Part shown: in pieces, positions 48,901 to 61,019 of the stretch
Layout: every line of letters starts with the position of its first letter
Position numbering within the stretch: position 1 is the stretch's first letter
NCBI GenBank assembly: GCA_008508345.1
Contig: QNGE01000439.1
Coordinates: 120,527 to 184,526, forward strand
Reading direction: 5' to 3'
From: Paragonimus westermani
Taxonomy: Eukaryota; Platyhelminthes; Trematoda; Plagiorchiida; Troglotrematidae
Length of the DNA: 64,000 nucleotides
Notes under the pieces: generated by a model
The model's input: the letters and a program-made list of their open reading frames with translations, nothing else
Database searches by the model: none
Told to the model about the DNA's origin: nothing
Program-made: the position numbers and the translations under genes

Positions 48901-50059
48901 ACTAGTAAACCCATCCTATTTCCGATGATGGTTGCATCGGCCATGGCCATGGCAGTATGGCAACTGATCCGCTGCTCTTTTCAGAAATTTGGATGTCTGC
49001 GATCTTTTGCCCATTCCTTTTTACAACTCTGTTGGTTTACTGTTTGATGAATGACTCCAGTCTGGATGTTGCCTCTTATCCTCACCTTCTCTTTAAAATG
49101 CATCAGCACGCACTCATACTGAAATGCCTCTTGTACCACCTTTCACATATCTTTCTTCTTAGTTTAGACCTTGCAATTGCAATCTCTGCCTGTTTTAGTC
49201 TCCAAGAGACAAGGGTTTCCTTTCCGTGAAGGCCAGTCAACTGGCTAACCAGCATTGGCACTCTGAGAATCGGACGTCGCCAACCGTGTTGCTCAAAAAC
49301 ATGTTTTCTTGTTCACATGCAAGTTTTGAGAAGTAACTGTGTACAAGTTGTCCTGCCGGAGCAGTTGACAGACCTCTAAATCTAGACCATTACCTCCAGT
49401 GGTGGAACTAATAGTGTGGACAAATTCGGAGGGTATTTGGTGTGACACTACGTAGTTAAAATGGTTCCCTTTCAGGTTTTATTAGGTGCACTATCAGTGA
49501 TATGGCCCTCATGCATGCCCCTCACTGACTCTGATTACACATTGAATTTTTTCCAAATATTACAATGCCTTGCTGAGAAATAACGAGACTGCCATTTTTC
49601 CTGAGCTTTAAAAGCCGCCCGTGTAAATTATTGTCTCGCAAGCCATAATTTGGACTATGTTGCAAGCGGAGCACAAAAGTAACGGTGAACTTATTGTTGG
49701 AAACCATATTATACACGGAGTGAGCAAATATCTGGCAAAGTTCTTTGTATCACGACCAACAGTGGTAGTCCAGTGAACTTCTTGTGAGTGCGTGTTGAAG
49801 ACTTTCCAGTGTTTTGTACATTGCTGTACCTGCAGTGCTGAACCTGCAGTGCTCTGATTAGATTTGTATGCATAGTACACAAGGATGTAACCGACCAGCA
49901 GGAAGAATGTAAGCCCAATGTAGCCTATTACTTGTAAAGTTTCATCTACTAGGAAAGATGTATTCAGCGAAGTTGGACGAACCTGAACAACTTATACCCA
50001 GGTTCCGCGCTGGGACTGCAGTTACTACACTCTGACCGTCCAGATTTATATGGTGTCAC
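48901..50059. other. No gene recognised
   Basis: The 3' end of the RTE-like copy grades into unrecognised sequence. Minus frames at 49.6-49.9 kb match nothing I know and do not continue the MULE homology of 50.06-50.34 kb. Confidence 0.4.
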
Positions 50060-50339
50060 ATGCAGTTCGGCCGTTTGCGCTCTGTTTGTTCGCTCCACTT
50101 GTAGAACAACTTCCAGGCATTTTGGAGGCACCGAGGTACGACGTTCTTCCGAAGTAGGGGTTCCAACAACAGTCCCGTGGGAAGAAACAACACAAACAAG
50201 CATCAGTCAAAGATTCGGTAAACAATGAATACGACTTACTCAGAAGCAAATCGGACCGGCGCCAAAAACACAGCAGCACACCCTGTCACGCAGTTTAAAT
50301 TTATTTCGTTTGCGCTTGCAAGCTTCGACCGCGCATTAC
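50060..50339 (-). repeat. MULE 5' leader region, copy 2 (inverted)
   Basis: The complement of this segment aligns with 30562-30835 from GTAATGCGC onward, including AATTTAAACTGCGTGACAGG, GTGCTGCTGTG and CCCCTACTTCGGAAGA. Translated in one frame both copies give a similar N-P-Y-F-G-R segment. The transposase expected downstream (below 50.0 kb) is absent, so this copy is truncated. Confidence 0.65.
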
Positions 50340-50995
50340 AACAGCTGTCTGGTTCACGAGAACCATTTACAGCGATGCTGGTTTCACTTCGAAAATTTTA
50401 TCAGCCAAGTTGGACGTTAGGCCAGGGAGAAAAGCATAGGCAATTTTCGTGTAATCAGCAAACAGAGATAGCTTACCGTGTCTGAGGACTTCACATGCAT
50501 TTTTTGCGTGCAGAAAAAAGGTGGCGGTCTCGAAACGCCTCCTCGAATCGCTCCACTGGTGATGAATGAAAGCGCTGGTTGGCTGTCTTCCACTTTCGAT
50601 ATTTGCGTGCGACCTCCGAGGTATTAGGCAAACCAACTAGACAATGGGTCGCGTATCGAATAAAATGCTAATCTGATTGGCAGGCCCTTATGAGACACGA
50701 GGTCAAGAACGATTTGAACGTCTAACAATATGATACTTACTACGTCACCAGAATCAGCGGATTTTGCAACATGGTTGAGAAAGTCCAGCTGGCACGTCAT
50801 GTGGGGACGTTTGTTGAAAAAATCCGTGACTGTAGTGGTTTACAAGGCTTTGCGACTAAGCCTCCAACCACGTAAACTTTTATGTTCCTTTCTCACACCC
50901 CAGAAACCGTTAATGTCTTGTCGTGGCGGCGCTTAGTTATAGGTTTTTTCCTCTGGGAAGGAAAGGAAACGGATGATAGCGAAAGTTTGTGGAGA

Positions 50996-51561
50996 TTAAG
51001 CAAAAGGAGGGAATGTTCTTCCCTTAGTGTTTGAGTGTAACGTGACGGATGCCACGAAAACCAGGATGATAAGGTGGTTTAGTGAAAGCCCACTGTGAAC
51101 TTTTGTCCACAGCACCAACAGAGGCAGAGCCGCGTCTCTGTTTACAGGGAGAGGTGGAGGCTGTATGCTTTCTTCAGTGTTGAAAGAAGGGGCAACGTAT
51201 GAGTCAGAAAGCCCAGAGAGTGCAACAGGGTAATCAGTGGCGGTCTTTTTCTGTAGGGTTAATATTGAAATGCTAAAGTCTTTGTGTCGCCGCTGCCGTA
51301 TCAACTCCATGCCCTTCTCTTTGCTGTCAAGCGGCCGTTCTCTTCCACTTGGGTGGAGCATTTTGGTTTCATACTTCACGACATTGAACATATTGCGCAT
51401 CCGCGTGAGAGAGGAATCGTACATTTTTCCGTGCCGTGACTTGGGACTTTTAAATTTACCTTGCTCCGATAGAGTGAAAATTTCCCATTTACCACACACA
51501 TTGCGGCGTTTTGATTGTTTTGGATTTCGCACCGCTCGCTTAACATCATGGTTGATGTACT
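50996..51561 (-). CDS. Unrecognised 188-codon frame
   Basis: Open from a stop at about 51559 to 50996. The deduced protein is basic at its N-terminus (RNPKQSKRRNVCGKW, a possible nuclear-localisation cluster) and has a Pro-rich segment (ESIQPPPLPVN) near residue 135. No ATG-led start is compelling: the first Met codons are near 51548. No family is recognised. It lies just downstream of a minus-strand LINE endonuclease piece but is not the expected RT. It could be a transposon accessory protein, an exon, or a chance frame; at this AT content 188 open codons is longer than most chance frames here. Confidence 0.35.
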
Positions 51562-51682
51562 AGGGTTAGGGTCCGAAAATAATGTGCTCCACTCTCAAAA
51601 CTTAGGCACTCGATGAAAACAACTTGGTGATAACATGTGACGGTCAATTTTATATCAACTTTTAACGCAAGCGTGAAACTGT

Positions 51683-52110
51683 CTAGGTTGTGGCCACTTC
51701 AAGAGATTGTTCTAAGGCGGATGCTGCAACAGAGGAAACACCTGTCTCAAATGAGTTCTGTACTTTGGTCCAGCTTATCAAGTGCTGAAAAAATTCGAGC
51801 GTCATCAGTTTATTTGGACATGCGAGAAACTCAACTTGGTTGTAAGGAGCCGTGAAATAGGTCCAAGAAAGATTGGGCGTACTGAAATCTTCCCCAGTTC
51901 GTTCGTACTGTAACGACAGGCTTGTCACAGGAGCAAGCTTATTAATAGGGCTAGTCATGTAATGAGTAGATTTATTCGACCTGTAGACGCATCCTAAGAG
52001 AAACTCACACAAGCCAGTTGACACCAACAGCCAAGAAAAGTCATTACATATAGCAAAACAGGACTCATCAAATATGGTTGCAGAATGTTACTCCGCTGGA
52101 TAAATTAAAC
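51683..52110 (-). pseudogene. CR1-like LINE endonuclease fragment
   Basis: A minus frame reads CEFLLGCVYRSNKST, INKLAPVTSLS, then TGEDFSTPNLSWTYF, matching the order of L-x-G-C-V-Y-R, the helix and G-D-F-N-x-P-x-x-x-W of non-LTR AP endonucleases. The catalytic Asp of G-D-F is Glu-Asp-Phe here and Asn is Ser. Upstream ESCFAICNDFSWLL fits the preceding strand. RT is not found directly downstream, so it is an isolated fragment. Confidence 0.65.
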
Positions 52111-54229
52111 GTCCACACTAGGTCCAATAATGCGAGTTTTTGGAGCGTGTAATAATCTGTGAAATTCAGCTGTGTCTGAAGTCTCAGCGGTACATCAAGC
52201 CTCAGTGCTCAGAACATTCCGGCATGTAGAAGTCATCCAGGACTTCAGAAGCTGGTTCATCGGCGTTGGATTTACGGGTCTATCGGAGAAGTTTATACAG
52301 GTTTTCTGGGTTTATTAAACGTCGATGGAGACCCCGTCACACTTTCTGACTAGTTTGGTACACTGGAGATGAGGACCATCCGGATCCCTCAATGTTTTAA
52401 ACCGACAACACATCCGTATTATTATTTTCAGTTGTGGCCTCCACCCACCGCTAACCTGCAGGCTGGAATTTTGCTGAGTGGGATCTTCCTATTCAAAATC
52501 TGTACTTTTTCTCACTGAGACACATCAAGGGGTATAAGGGCTTCCGGAAGCAACGAGGCCCTTTATCCCTGCCAAACACGGAAGCTGGGCCCACTGGTCG
52601 GCAGCTGACAACCCCCAAGCGTCCTACTTCTGCACAGATAGGCTTGATCACTGCTCGTTCCCCCCACTCTGACGGCTCACCTTCCTTCAGGGACTGCCGA
52701 CACAAGCCATACAAGGGCACAGATGGTCAAACCACCAGTTTATGCAAAAACAGAGTCCATGCTGTCCGATTCGGGAGTTTTTCTGGCACTAGTGAACGGT
52801 GTCTCGACAGCCATGGTCCAGCAAAGTTAAGTGCGCCAGACTGCATATTATTCTGAGAATAGACAAAAGCGTAGTTTCAAGCTATCAGTTCAGCTTTGCC
52901 TGAGTCTTCAACAGCTTTTTTCATGCTGATCCTTCAGCGCCGAGTCTTCCACATTGGTTTCACTGCGTTACTGGATATGCATCCGGAGCCTCTTTGGTAC
53001 TGCTGTCGATTCAGCGGTCGACATGTCATCATACTGCTGACGATTTGTCAGCCTCATATTATTGCAGTCACTCCGTGTTATCCGGTGGGCATCCCGAGAA
53101 CTATGATCATTCCGGCAGCCCATTCACTGCAGATGCCTGCGTCTGGGGCCGGCATAAAACCTAGAGGACCTTTCAGCGTGGAGACGACCATCAAAAGTCA
53201 GCGCAAACCCTTCCACAAGGGCCAACGAGTTGTCTCTGATCCTGCAACAGTAAGCGCGACCTCCCTAATTTTCTCCAATGGAATCCTCTATACATACAGT
53301 TGAACCCGCAGTTCACCTCTGGCCTTCAAATATCTAACACCGCATGGTCACTACCCCTCATCGGAGGCAGAATACCTACGTGACTGTGGTCGGGCTGCAG
53401 TGCAGAAAAAATCAAACCCAACTTGTGGTGCAACCGCTTGAGGTCCACCAACGACCAGTCGAGGCAGTGGCTAGAAAAAACGGTACAAACCACCAGCATA
53501 AGCTTGTGTTCCCCGACTGATATTAGGTGCGTTCGGTTACCAAGCGGTGGTTGGTTGCTCCGAAAATCCTTAGATCGTCTAGCAGCAGAGATAAAACCGA
53601 TCCGGGACAGCGATATGATACCTAGAGAGGTGGAGCTGCTCGGTGTTACCACTAACTTGTACCATAATCACCCATAAATACCGTCAGTGTCAGCTCTGAC
53701 GAGCATCAGAGTAGCAGGGATTTTATCGCGGATAAGAACTATTACCTTGCCGCTCGTCGTTCACGGACACTGGAGCGGTCCCCAGGGGATTGGATTCATA
53801 CGGTAAAAAAGACCTCAGCACCCCTCACCTCCTTTGATAATCGTGCATACGCATGAGTCAGGACTGTGTGGTTATTAGTTCGCACCCATTCCTCCACACC
53901 ATCCCCTTTCTATATGACGCTCTGAAGGTTTGAGTATACGAATACTGTAGCGGCCTAAGCTTTTCTCGCTGTCTGTGAGAGCAAGGATGGCAGAAGTTAT
54001 CACTGGACAACCATTGTTCTCCATTATTTAAGTGGAAACGAGTGACTTCCAGCAGACGCAATGTTTCCTCCGTTGAGTCTGGAACTTTTGCATGAAACAG
54101 TCTCACTTCCCTTTATCTCTTATATCATGCAGCCTTTTAGGACAGCCCTCAGACATTCACGGTTTTCTCCGGTATACGCACGTCTGCACTATGTTCTTCT
54201 TCCGATGTTCGCGCTTTTTAAGCAAAGTG
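52111..54229. other. No gene recognised
   Basis: A plus frame of 135 codons (52896-53303) and a minus frame of 108 codons (53326-53652) match no family I know. Part may be the 5' half of the LINE whose RT begins at 54.2 kb, but endonuclease motifs were not recognised. Confidence 0.4.
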
Positions 54230-55200
54230 AGAACTCCTCCTCAAAGCCAAAAGTCACCTCCTGTTACCGTCAAAAAGTGAAAACAGTAGCAGGAGGTAGT
54301 GTACCTCGAGGTTTGTCGCAAGTACATGTCTTACTGCGTTTTGCTTAGCATGGTTTTCGACCAGGGCGTTCTTGTGTTTTCAACCTCATATTAACGATGG
54401 ATGATCTGACACACTGAACTGACCGAAACCAGGAAGTTGGTATTGTGTAATTCATTTTCCCCCGAGCTTTCGACAAAGTTCTTCATCGCACCTACCCTTC
54501 TGAACTTCACCTGTCCGACTTTCCCCCAACCTTAATATACTCGACGGAAGACAATTTGTCGTGCTGTCGCTTCTGTGTGTGTTTACAGCACGTGGTCCTG
54601 CACCCGCATGGCTACTTGAGAACACCCACGAGGGTTCATCCTAGGGCGCTTGCTATATACGCTGTTTACTAACGACCTTTCTGAACTCTCGTCATCTCGC
54701 TATCTTTTGTATGCGAATGAATCATGGTGCACGATGTCCCCAGACGAAAACGACGCCCTCTGCAAAAGCATGCTGTTGCGTGATCCTTGAGAGATAATCT
54801 CACATTAAACCTTATAAAATGCAGAATTCTGTAAATGCGCGTCCACTCCAAGAGACAGTATTGCCAGGGAACTTCTATCCTTCTCGAAGTTTAATAGAAA
54901 GAGGATTCGGGGACAATAGTCTCGTCGAACTTACCACGATCTCCCAACTGTTTACACCTGACTTTGATATCGAGACCACGGTTAGGTATGTTGTTCAAAC
55001 ATCTGGAACGTCTCAGTAAACTTTTCCCACCAAAACTGATCTTTTCGCTTATTCGTCCGCTTCTTGGAAGTCACAATCAAGCGGCTTCTCAATATCTTCG
55101 GTACGATGCCCTCTTTCTCGAGGTTGACCAAAGATCAAGCACGAGACAAGTGCGCAATCTTCCTTTCCCACTGACTCAGTGCTTATAGCCTCAACATATC
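54230..55200 (+). pseudogene. Non-LTR retrotransposon RT, degenerate
   Basis: Plus-strand landmarks: HGFRPGRSCVFNLILTMDDL (about 54.35-54.41 kb, same frame, after a TAG where Gln is usual), FPRAFDKVLHRT (about 54.47 kb, the D-F-x-K-A-F-D motif), then GALAIYTLFTNDLSEL and LLYANESWCTMSPDEND (about 54.65-54.75 kb), where Y-A-D-D has become Y-A-N-E. Frameshifts separate the blocks. Loss of both catalytic Asp residues shows it cannot be active. CR1-like by motif order; the C-terminal region is not clear. Confidence 0.75.
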
Positions 55201-57310
55201 GTCCCTCTTTAATATGGTCGCCTCAAGAGGGACAATACCCCCTATTTCAAGTTTTTCATCTACTTGCAAGCCAACTGTGTCATCTATTTTTGCTTAGCTC
55301 CCAGTGACTTTCACGCCCATGAACTTGAAACTTACTTTTCAGGGCCCTCGATCCAGCGTCCGTGGATCTTTATTTGGTTTGCTTGTGGATGTGCTGTGTA
55401 TTGTCCTTCGTGCAGAAGTCTTCACACCAGGCAGCGTAAAGGCTTCTGAACAAAGACCTAGTGGACTTACGTTCGCTAGGTCCAAGCCGTTTAGTGGACA
55501 CATTACGGACTATGCAAATGAGTAGCTGGGTGCCGACTGTCTGTTCTCTTGTACAACTAACTACTTCATATAATCCAGTCGGACGTGCATGCATCGTGAA
55601 TTATTGCATATTATGTCGTGTTCTTAACCGCTTCTAGGAAGCAATCGCTACTTTATCATGACCTGTAGTGGGATCAAATACGACGTCTTCAAAATCCTAA
55701 ACTCCTTGTGAAGTGGGAATTGCCTTACTAGTACCGCCGTACGTTGTCATGTTGCCCTATGAAGACAAATTTACACGACCGCCCAACGTCAAATTTAGTG
55801 CTTCAGAGTGGGTACCACAGCTTCGCTCGTACCTGTGAAATGAATCAGCGTCGTCCTCAATACTCTAGACTACGTTCCACAGAATGAAAATGTTCTAACC
55901 ACTGCCGTTGGGAAAGCCACCCGAGGAGTCCAACGTCTGTTTGAATTTCGAAGGTCGACTGCAGTTTCCTTCGACATACGCTCTCTCCGGTGGTTAACGC
56001 ACTGTTTTGATAGGACTTCTCTCGCCTTCATCTCCTTGGCTCATTTAATTTTGTGTTGAATTCTGCTTGTGCGGTGAGCGAATCATTAAATAAGGTTTGC
56101 TTGCAGACTCACAGTTTATTCGCCAGGATTTCTCAACCGCGTTAACATGAAGCTGGGGGAACTTTGGGAGCATGAACCAGAGAGCAAGGAGCTAGTTTCG
56201 TAAAAATTTCAGTTCACCTCAGTTTGTCTAACGGGCACAGCTGCTGGCTGCTTTTTGACCGGGAAAAATGGAACGGTTATCTGCAGACTGTCGCAGCACG
56301 ACACACCTTTGCGACACCCTGATTTTTTTTAGAGCCACTGAACCGGAACCAATGCGGACACAAAGAAAATCTAACTCCTTTACTCCACTTGCCTGTATTG
56401 CCTGTATTTCTTCTGTATTGACGAGTCATCAATGATAAACGCAGGTGGTACCAGCACCCAATGAGGTTGCCTTTAAGTGGCTCCCAGATGCGTATATAAT
56501 GGCACGCTGGAGGAAAGAGGATAGTTGACGCTCTGATCACTCCGGTGGCCAGACACTCAATGAAGGGGCTGATACAGTCGGTGACTTTTACATTCTATCA
56601 ATGAACAATGAACAATGGAAAATTAGTGATTAGGAATACTAGTGAGGTCTAAGCTACTAAGACCGACTAGGTTCGTTGAACTCATTCTCACTGGACGACG
56701 GCATATAAGAGGAGACCTTACCGAAATGTACGAAATTACTCTCCACACCTGAACAAGCCCAATGACAGGTTTGCTTGAGATGCATCAGGACAGAGATTTG
56801 AGAAAGTAAGATCACCATTGGCTGTCCGATTTAACTTTTTCACTAACCGGGTAGTCAAATTGTGGACCATATTGCTTGTAAAGGTTGTTGAGGCCGCGAG
56901 CGTAGATATGTTAGAAAAGGAGCTAGACAAATGTTGGGACGGTATTTTTCCTACTTTATACCAATCATTTCTTTTTTTCTACCCCTATCCTTAGGCCGTC
57001 ACGGAACGCATTGACAGGGAAAGCAGTCTGGCCAATCTCCGGACCACGCGAGTCAAGCATCAGGACGTCAACAGGCGCAGGTCTTCACCAAGTCCTGGAG
57101 TTGAAATTTGAAAACTGGAGTTCCATTGACCTTCACCTTACAAGTGGCCTTGAAAATTGTTCTTCCTTTCCCTCCAGAGTGGCCGGGCGTCATGGTAGCG
57201 TCTCTTTTTTCATGTTTTTTAATTGCTTAGTTACCGATTACACTTTTGAAAGCAGCCATCAATTTGCCAATGGTTGGTTCTTTCTGTCATTCTATTTCTG
57301 TTCTTTCTAG
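55201..57310. other. Probably upstream intron of LSm4; no other gene seen
   Basis: The exon at 57311 is preceded by a pyrimidine-rich tract and TAG, so the bases before it are intronic. The first LSm4 exon (start codon and about 15 residues) was sought here and not recognised. No other gene is supported. Confidence 0.45.
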
Positions 57311-57630
57311 TTGGTGGAATTAAAAAGTGGAGAAACTTATAATGGACACCTTGCTGCATGTGACGATTGGATGAACATTCATCTCAAGGAAGTCATTTGT
57401 ACTTCAAGGGTTAGTTTTAGTAAGTCGCATTTGAACTTTTTTGCAGGATGGTGACAAGTTCTGGAAAATGCCAGAGTGTTATATTCGAGGCAGCATAATA
57501 AAGTATCTTCGCATACCCGACGATGTTATCGATAAAGTTAAAGAGGATATACAATTATCGAAGGCCCGTAGTCGATCCCAGTCGAATGATGGAATGGGAC
57601 GAGGAGGATTTCATCGGAACAAAAACAGGG
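57311..57630 (+). CDS. LSM4: LSm4, U6 snRNA-associated Sm-like protein, two internal exons
   Basis: LSm4 is a subunit of the LSm2-8 ring that binds the U6 snRNA 3' end and the LSm1-7 ring in mRNA decapping. Exon A (57311-57409) encodes [14 protein letters not shown], then [16 protein letters not shown], the Sm1 half of the fold. A 37-bp intron (57410-57446, GTTAGT...TTGCAG, phase 0) leads to exon B (57447-57630): [36 protein letters not shown] (Sm2), then an Arg/Ser/Gly-rich start of the tail, ending at a GTAGGT donor (57631, phase 1). Key LSm4 residues are intact and the frame is open. The first exon and the RG-rich terminal exon were not found, so flanking introns are probably long. Correct splice sites argue against a retrocopy. 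Confidence 0.96.
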
Positions 57631-59259
57631 GTAGGTGCAACATAGATTTCACGTGGATGCAGCGGACGTAGGTTAAATTCACGTTGTTCACTGAAGGCCC
57701 TGAGAACCCGTATTTTGTTGCCATCTTTAAAATAAGCCCAAAGAGTTGTCTTAGTAACGCAGAGTTCACGCAGGGTAATTGGAAAAGCACCTCGTGGCTG
57801 TGGGAAAATACGTCAGCACAGGATTGAACTAAATCTGGTTATAACGGAATACAAGGCATACCTCAAACTATATAAAGCACTTATTACTTCTGTAATTGAT
57901 GCGCACTGACCTCAAGTCCGTAGCAAAGATAAATAAATTCATGTACGTTTCCAGACTGCGACCGTGTGACTATGGCCAAAGCCATCGATTACGTTGGTGC
58001 AACAAAATGCAGGGACGCATAAGAACACTCATAAGTTAGCTGGCCTAAAATCGGCGTGTATCGACTGCAACAGTCTAACAAAGCATTTATATAGAGCATA
58101 TTGTGCAGTGTCTTAATATACTCAGCCGTGGCTTTTCTTTTTTCGGCAACATGCGAAGTAGAATTCTTTTTTATCTACTTCAACCAATACTCTTCATTAT
58201 TGAACTGATTTAAACACTCAGTTTTCTGCCCAGAGCTTGTTGGGAACCTCAACAATAATGCGTAGGTTGACACATTTCAGCAGCGTTTACGTTACTACGA
58301 CTGAGGAGGTGGGAATGTGCAATCAGCTGGCATTCTGTGTATAGCGCACAGAACGGGAAAGCGTGATTCTCACGAAATGGAAAAAGCGCACACAGTTGTG
58401 CTGAACAAAACCCCTTTGCGGTCAATGCCAGCTTGTGCGAAAAGTTTGGGACCAAACTTACGCCATCCTATGGATTCCACTCAGGCCACTGGGAGAAGCA
58501 GGGACCTTCTGTGCGTGATACAGGCATGCACTGGTGAAATCTCATAATGGTGTTAGTTCTGTTGGTAAGTAAATTTCAGGCTTCAAAAGCCCAGGAGGGT
58601 ACCAGAGAATAATTCATTAGGTGGTCGGTCGCAAACTAACGTCGCATTTATTTGAGTCCACCAATGAGATTATTTTCTTTATTTAGTTTCCAGCGCATCT
58701 TTATAGCTGTGGGCTGCCCAACCCCAAAAGACTCAATCGAGGAAGACGGGAGGCAGGTTTGTTCATTGGTGAATGAGTTTTTGGGGGTTGTCTCTCCCAT
58801 TGCACCAAGTTCGTGAAATCTAAAACGGAATGAACGATAAAGTACCTATACCAGACAAGCTTGTATTAGCGAGCTATCCAACGTCAGCGTGTCAGTAGAG
58901 TCTTCACGCCCCTCCGTTTTTGACTGTGATCTGGTTGGGCTGCGATTGCACCCAAAACTTGAGAAAAAGACATTCTGCTGCATACAAAGTACGCGTCAAA
59001 TGAGAGTTGCAGGACAATTATGTGCAAATAACTCAGGCACTTCGTAAACGTTCACCATATTGGCCGTGCAGTGAAGTAGAAGGTGTAATGTTAATGTGCA
59101 GTATTTGAATTAGGCCTACTATGTTCGGAATGGGACGGTGGAACTGGGGGTCTTGGCAGGACATTGGGCTCACTTTCCTTCATAAATGCGGACAGAAGTC
59201 GGCCACTTGATGCAATTGTGCATTTTTCATCACGCTCAGTTGTGAATGACTTTTCGGCC
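57631..59259. other. Probably downstream intron of LSm4
   Basis: A GTAGGT donor opens this stretch. An RG-rich exon was sought and not seen up to the Gypsy remnant. No other gene is supported. Confidence 0.45.
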
Positions 59260-60185
59260 GGTTACAGCTCACGGAATGGACCTGTATTTGGTGGCCTACG
59301 TGATCCATCTGCCCGTACGAAAATGTGAGAACAAGAAGAAAGCTTCTGGTAAAAATGCACGGGTGTCGATTGTTTTCGTGACTGCACCGGACGTAGTCGT
59401 TGCTTGTGGCCCGCAAAACGTGCTAGATGCTTCTCGTGAGCGATGGACTTGCTTGAATAAAAAGACAATAGTTTCTTAAGCCTATGTAAAATGAAACCAT
59501 AAAAAGGTTGCGGTGGCGTAGCTTTCAAGTTCACTTTGACGGTGTTGCACACCACCAAGAGAACTGTTGGTGAAGCTTATTGTCACGAAAAGTTGGACCG
59601 CGTACTGAGGGTTACTTTCAACTTGTGAAAACATTCTATCATCCCGTTAGGTCCTGGATGGTAAACGGTGGTGCGTTTGCGCTTGCACCCAGGGGTATTC
59701 GGAAAGTCTGTGAAGGATCCCTCGAATTAAGAGCCATTATCTGTAGTCATCACTACGGAATGACCGAACTGGACTACACAATGTTTCAAAAAGACGCAAG
59801 TCATGGTTTCAAAAGTACAATCGGGAAGTAGCATTGCATCTAGCCACCTAGTGGAACAGTCGACGTAGATCTGCAGAAACGTATTACCATTATAAGGTGG
59901 CAGTGGTCCGATGAGGTTGACATGCACGTGGTTAAGGTGTACATTTGGTGCAGGTGAAATTTCAGCTGGACTCGGTATATCTATGTACTTTGAAACACTG
60001 ACATTCCAGACAGCAGCGGGCCCAGTAACGGACGTTATGGTTCATCTTAAGCCATACGAAACGTTCAGTGATAAACTTTATTTAATCTAGTTTGCCACGG
60101 TATGAGGGGCTTCGTAGTGCGTTGAACACTGCAAAACAAAACGATTGTACGGGCCTAGGTACGCCTTGAGAAACATTACACAGGA
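59260..60185 (-). pseudogene. Gypsy integrase remnant
   Basis: Minus strand, high to low: FITERFVWLKMNHNVRYWAR then CCLECQCFKVHRYT (zinc domain, about 60.0-60.1 kb; the usual His pair before it reads ALRSPSYRG, so it is lost). The core follows: HVNLIGPLPPYNG, IYVDCSTRWLDAM (first Asp, about 59.86 kb), VMTTDNGS (second Asp, about 59.74 kb) and NGMIECFH (Glu, about 59.63 kb). The D-D-E triad is therefore visible. VCNTVKVNLKA and SHIFVRADGSRRPPNTGPF (about 59.3 kb) complete the C-terminal part. A TAA follows T-T-D-N-G-S where Gln is usual, and further stops occur near 59.58 kb. Confidence 0.9.
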
Positions 60186-60621
60186 TAGTGCTCTCTAGGG
60201 GAGCTGAATTAACAGACTGTATTTTCAGATCAACGTTGATGAAATTGCTCTGCCTCTAAATCGTCTGTTTACGTGGCATCCATGGAGGCCAAGTCAAGAG
60301 ATAAACGTAGACTCATTCACCGGACATACTCACGAGAGCGCTTCTTCGACGAGGTTGAAGATACCTATGAAATGCTGCATATCTGTCGTTTGATTTCCCT
60401 GAGGAAAAGTTCAAGAATTACGCCTATGGTTTATGATCAGTTTAGACCGCAAAATCATACGTCTGCCAAACTAATTATCAGTAACACACTTCCTGCGTTG
60501 GTGGATTCCACTTAGAAATCCTACCGGGCGGTCGATCCCTTGGATCATTTGATGGATACCATATAAGACAGAGAGGCGGGTGGGTAACAGTTCAAATTTG
60601 AAATTCTCAAGCTCCTGGCGT

Positions 60622-60701
60622 GGCCTCGTGGCTCAGCTGGTAGACCGCTTACCACTTTTAGGCATGTTGTTTCTGTCGCCGGTTTGAGTACAGCCGAGGC
60701 C
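60622..60701 (+). repeat. tRNA-like SINE with perfect acceptor-type stem
   Basis: GGCCTCG (60622-60628) pairs perfectly with CGAGGCC (60695-60701). TGGCTCAGCTGG (A-box) and GGTTTGAGTACAGCC (B-box-like) lie inside. The anticodon arm does not fold cleanly. The block sits between the Gypsy protease and integrase remnants, on the opposite strand, and resembles the one at 5398-5476. Confidence 0.6.
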
Positions 60702-61019
60702 TTAATTTTTCACAATTGAGTCTCATCCAAAATCGTAAATCTATCAAACTGCTTATTGGGATTGTTTTTGCCTGTTAGACAGGTTTACCAAGCTGTTTAT
60801 TACATGAAATCCTGTACTGGTTATGTTAAGACAGGACAACGAATGCGTACGCTCATTTATGTGGCTGACAGTCCACACACATTGGACAGCAGTACCCCGT
60901 CATGCACCTTGCTGACGTCCCCCATAGCGCATACACACTGCTTCTGGTCCCTTGTCTTTTTGGCGTTAAGACCTATCCTTAAGTGCCAGAATATACGCCC
61001 TACGCTACTCATAAACGAA

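Noticed and set aside
51556..51572. Telomere-like TAGGGTTAGGGT string
   Set aside because: Fewer than two full units; not an interstitial telomeric array.
54061..54120. Frame starting MFPPLSLELLHETV as the first exon of LSm4
   Set aside because: Superficial similarity to M-L-P-L-S-L-L only; the N-H-P segment and a suitable donor are missing.
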